From assembly GCA_964537525.1 (NCBI GenBank), contig CAZIAB010000024.1:1-12818 (forward strand): 12,818 nt of DNA. The letters run 5' to 3'. Below are positions 10,744 to 12,818 of the stretch, piece after piece. Position 1 is the stretch's first letter; each line of letters starts with the position of its first letter. The DNA is from CAYMDJ01 sp964537525 (GTDB lineage: Archaea > Aenigmatarchaeota > Aenigmatarchaeia > QMZP01). Under the pieces are notes generated by a model that was given only the letters and a program-made list of their open reading frames with translations, ran no database searches and was not told where the DNA came from. The position numbers and the translations under genes are program-made.

Positions 10744-12818
10744 TTATGGGGCGTGCCCCTCGGGAACGCCTTTTATGTCAACGTTGTTCGTGTACGTCCC
10801 CGCAGGCTGTCCCGCAGGTGCGCTCAGGAAGAACTTCAGGTATATCACGCTCCCGTTCGAGAGGCCGGAGCCAATCTTGTTGTCGACGAAGCTGGTTGTC
10901 AGTGCGAACTTGCTCTGTGCAGGCACGGTGTCATCAGTCTCATTGTAGCTGAACGTCTCGTTGCCGAGGCCCAGCCGCTCCCCGCCGCCGGTCGTCAGGT
11001 CGTCGTCCGCCTTTACGTACACGTCAACATCGGTTCCTGATGCGCTCACCTCTATGTAATATGAAGTTGCCCCCGCGCCGTTGTTGTCAACCGCGCCCTG
11101 CTCGGTTATAGGGACGCTCGCTATGGTCCAGTTTATTCCCGACGAGAGTTCCCCTGACATCGCGATGGATATTGCCTGCTGCGCATTGACCTCGAACTGC
11201 CACGTATCAGAGACGTTGTCAGAGTACGTGTCATTGGTGAAGACCTTCCAGTAATAGACGTCCTCTGCAAGAGCCTCCCCTGAAGTGAGGGTGTATTCAG
11301 AACCCGAAAGCCCGGTCTTGACAACCTCAGGTGAGGTAAAGCCCGTATCATTATCGACCTGTAGCGTATATGTCAGTCCGTCCCCGTCCGGGTCATACCC
11401 ATCCGTCCAGTTGAAGAAGGTTGTGTTGTCCCCGCTTACGCTCCCGTTGTCCGGCTCGAGCAGGCTGACATTCCAGGGAACCCTATTCTGGACGGTGAAT
11501 GTTTGGAGGCTCCCAGCCTCGCTGTTCCCTGCGGTGTCGTTGGCATAGTATCTCCAGCCCACGCTCTCATGGTTGGATAATTCCGAACTGCTCACAGTAT
11601 ACGAATACGTGCTCCCAACATTGGTTATTCCGGTATAGTAATACGTCCACGAGCCTGACCAGTTCCCGTAAATCCAGGCGGAATCGAGGTTCCCCTCGGA
11701 ATCCGTTATGGTCGCGTTGAGGGTCGCGTCATCGTCGTTGTAGCCCGGCTCCGGGCTCTTGGTCTCCCCTGATATCGATGGAGCGCTGGCGTCGCACTCC
11801 AGGCTGATCCCTGCCACAGAAGTCTCGTTCCAGTTATTTTCATCGTCCCTCGCGCCTGCCCACGTGAAGCCCACGCTGGAATCGCTGGCCGTGCAGGTCC
11901 AGTCATAATACCACATCGCGCCGCCCGAGTCAGTGAAGTCATAGGTCAATCCATTTATGGTCCCGTTCACGTAATCCACGTCAGACACGTCATCGTACAC
12001 GTTTATGCTGAACCTCGCTGCCTCGTTCTCCCCGAGGAGGCTGTTGTTCACGCTCCCTGCGCTGAAGTACGGGGGTTCCGTATCCTTCGTGAACCACACG
12101 GTGTCATTGAGTCCCCAGTTCCCAGAGGAATCGTTGCAGTAAACGAACAACTGGTGGGTTCCTTCTGATGGGTTCATCGTGATGAACCAGTTCGTTCCGG
12201 AGTCGTTCAGAAGGGTCTCGTTACCTCCCCCGTCCAGGTTGTAAACACAGGAAACCGCGCTCTCGTTTGTCGTGACGTTGAGGTCTATCAGCACCGAGGA
12301 GTACGTCTGGTTCAGAGGCGAGCCAATAACAATCAACGGTGGAGACGTGTCAACAATCTCCAGTGTGTGATAGCTCTCCGCGCTGGTGTAGTTCTGGCTG
12401 CCGGAGTAGTTAGCCGTTATGTTGAACGTTCCGGCATAAGGATAGAACGATACGTTCTCCAGCGGGGAGACGCCCGAATCAATCTCTGAACCGTTCTCAT
12501 AGAGATGGATGACAGGCGAGCCCTGGCTCAGGTATGCAGTGAAGTTTATGTATCTCTCCCTCTCTGACTGGTAGTCACCGTCAGTCCCGTTGATGAGCAG
12601 GGTCATGGTTGCGGCCGCCCTGTCAACACTGAAATACCATGTATCGGATACGTTCATGCTCCCCCCGCTGTCGTTCGCCCAGGAACGCCAGTAGAAGTCC
12701 CCTGCAGGAACCGTGGCATTAAACTGGTAGATGTCCCCACCATCCGTATACATCGTGTAGTTGTGCGGCGAGCCGGATATGTTGGTATCTATATATACGG
12801 TGTCAACAGAGCTGACGG
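10744..12818 (-). CDS. Large multidomain secreted surface protein (N-terminus outside window)
   Basis: The minus-strand frame stays open to the window edge: the codons at 12754-12816 read VSSVDTVYIDTNISGSPHNYT in continuity with the downstream protein, so the gene is partial, with about 690 residues visible. The visible part is a string of Ig-like and fibronectin-III-like domains with very many N-x-S/T sequons. Three positions repeat the pattern [YW]xWR/K...AND/TND...F[ST/E]V, marking successive domains. One domain has the archaeal form DTSPPLIVIGSPLNQTY, and a later one is EPDNGSVSG...YDPDGDGLTYTLQVD. The last ~145 residues (from AQQAISIAMSGELSSGINW) are homologous to the three small paralogs downstream and end with FFLSAPAGQPAGTYTNN, but lack their two cysteines. 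There is no C-terminal membrane anchor or sorting signal. It is probably an adhesin-like or S-layer-associated protein; that is inference. Confidence 0.85.
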   Translation of the reverse strand, partial: VSSVDTVYIDTNISGSPHNYTMYTDGGDIYQFNATVPAGDFYWRSWANDSGGSMNVSDTWYFSVDRAAATMTLLINGTDGDYQSERERYINFTAYLSQGSPVIHLYENGSEIDSGVSPLENVSFYPYAGTFNITANYSGSQNYTSAESYHTLEIVDTSPPLIVIGSPLNQTYSSVLIDLNVTTNESAVSCVYNLDGGGNETLLNDSGTNWFITMNPSEGTHQLFVYCNDSSGNWGLNDTVWFTKDTEPPYFSAGSVNNSLLGENEAARFSINVYDDVSDVDYVNGTINGLTYDFTDSGGAMWYYDWTCTASDSSVGFTWAGARDDENNWNETSVAGISLECDASAPSISGETKSPEPGYNDDDATLNATITDSEGNLDSAWIYGNWSGSWTYYYTGITNVGSTYSYTVSSSELSNHESVGWRYYANDTAGNSEAGSLQTFTVQNRVPWNVSLLEPDNGSVSGDNTTFFNWTDGYDPDGDGLTYTLQVDNDTGFTSPEVVKTGLSGSEYTLTSGEALAEDVYYWKVFTNDTYSDNVSDTWQFEVNAQQAISIAMSGELSSGINWTIASVPITEQGAVDNNGAGATSYYIEVSASGTDVDVYVKADDDLTTGGGERLGLGNETFSYNETDDTVPAQSKFALTTSFVDNKIGSGLSNGSVIYLKFFLSAPAGQPAGTYTNNVDIKGVPEGHAP

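Noticed and set aside
10741..10759. GGGGC-GT-GCCCC inverted repeat at the end of the large surface gene as a terminator
   Set aside because: The loop is only two bases, it lies inside the coding end, and no T-run follows on the transcribed strand; archaeal termination cannot be claimed from it.

Overview
The window is archaeal. Several genes are preceded by TATA boxes (TTTATAAA with a purine-rich BRE, or close variants) about 24-32 nt upstream of the start codon, and genes inside operons carry GGAGGTG-type Shine-Dalgarno sites. The protein families are also typical of Archaea: DUF5320, DUF134, NifX-like proteins, MinD-ferredoxin ATPases, and secreted Ig-like proteins dense in N-x-S/T sequons. 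Surface proteins with an (I/L)TG motif just after an N-terminal hydrophobic segment suggest an uncultured DPANN-type lineage (Woesearchaeota, Pacearchaeota or Aenigmarchaeota). That placement is inference from memory of those genomes. No rRNA, tRNA, CRISPR array or transposase is visible.

Region 1 (about 70-3038, plus strand) is a tight six-gene operon: DUF5320 protein, DUF134 regulator with a C-terminal zinc ribbon, NifX-like cluster-binding protein, CPPC thioredoxin, CoA-binding-2 protein, and a MinD-type ATPase carrying two 4Fe-4S motifs. It is driven by one promoter with two near-identical palindromes around the predicted transcription start. The set resembles metal-cluster carrier and assembly loci such as the bacterial orange-protein (ORP) complex, and is probably autoregulated. 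Inside the DUF134 gene a full-length Shine-Dalgarno site precedes an in-frame ATG that would yield the zinc ribbon alone.

Region 2 (3091-6733) holds general membrane genes: a two-helix potassium-channel-like protein, a PspC-domain protein and a secreted thioredoxin fused to a CcdA-like membrane domain (all minus strand), then a divergent MacB/FtsX-type ABC permease (plus strand).

Region 3 (6764-12818, minus strand) is a surface-protein locus. Transcription runs from a large multidomain protein, cut by the right window edge, through three paralogous ~200-residue secreted proteins and one membrane-anchored cysteine-rich protein, to a membrane-anchored protein with NEW3-like beta domains. The C-terminal domain of the large protein is homologous to the small paralogs. 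The paralogs share a cysteine pair that is absent from that domain and near-identical DNA blocks. My best candidate for an undescribed system is this locus: a cell-surface assembly of small subunits with a large modular partner, possibly disulfide-stabilised with help from the nearby thioredoxin-CcdA protein. The longest stretch without a gene is about 157 bases (1-157), so no gap exceeds 300 bases.
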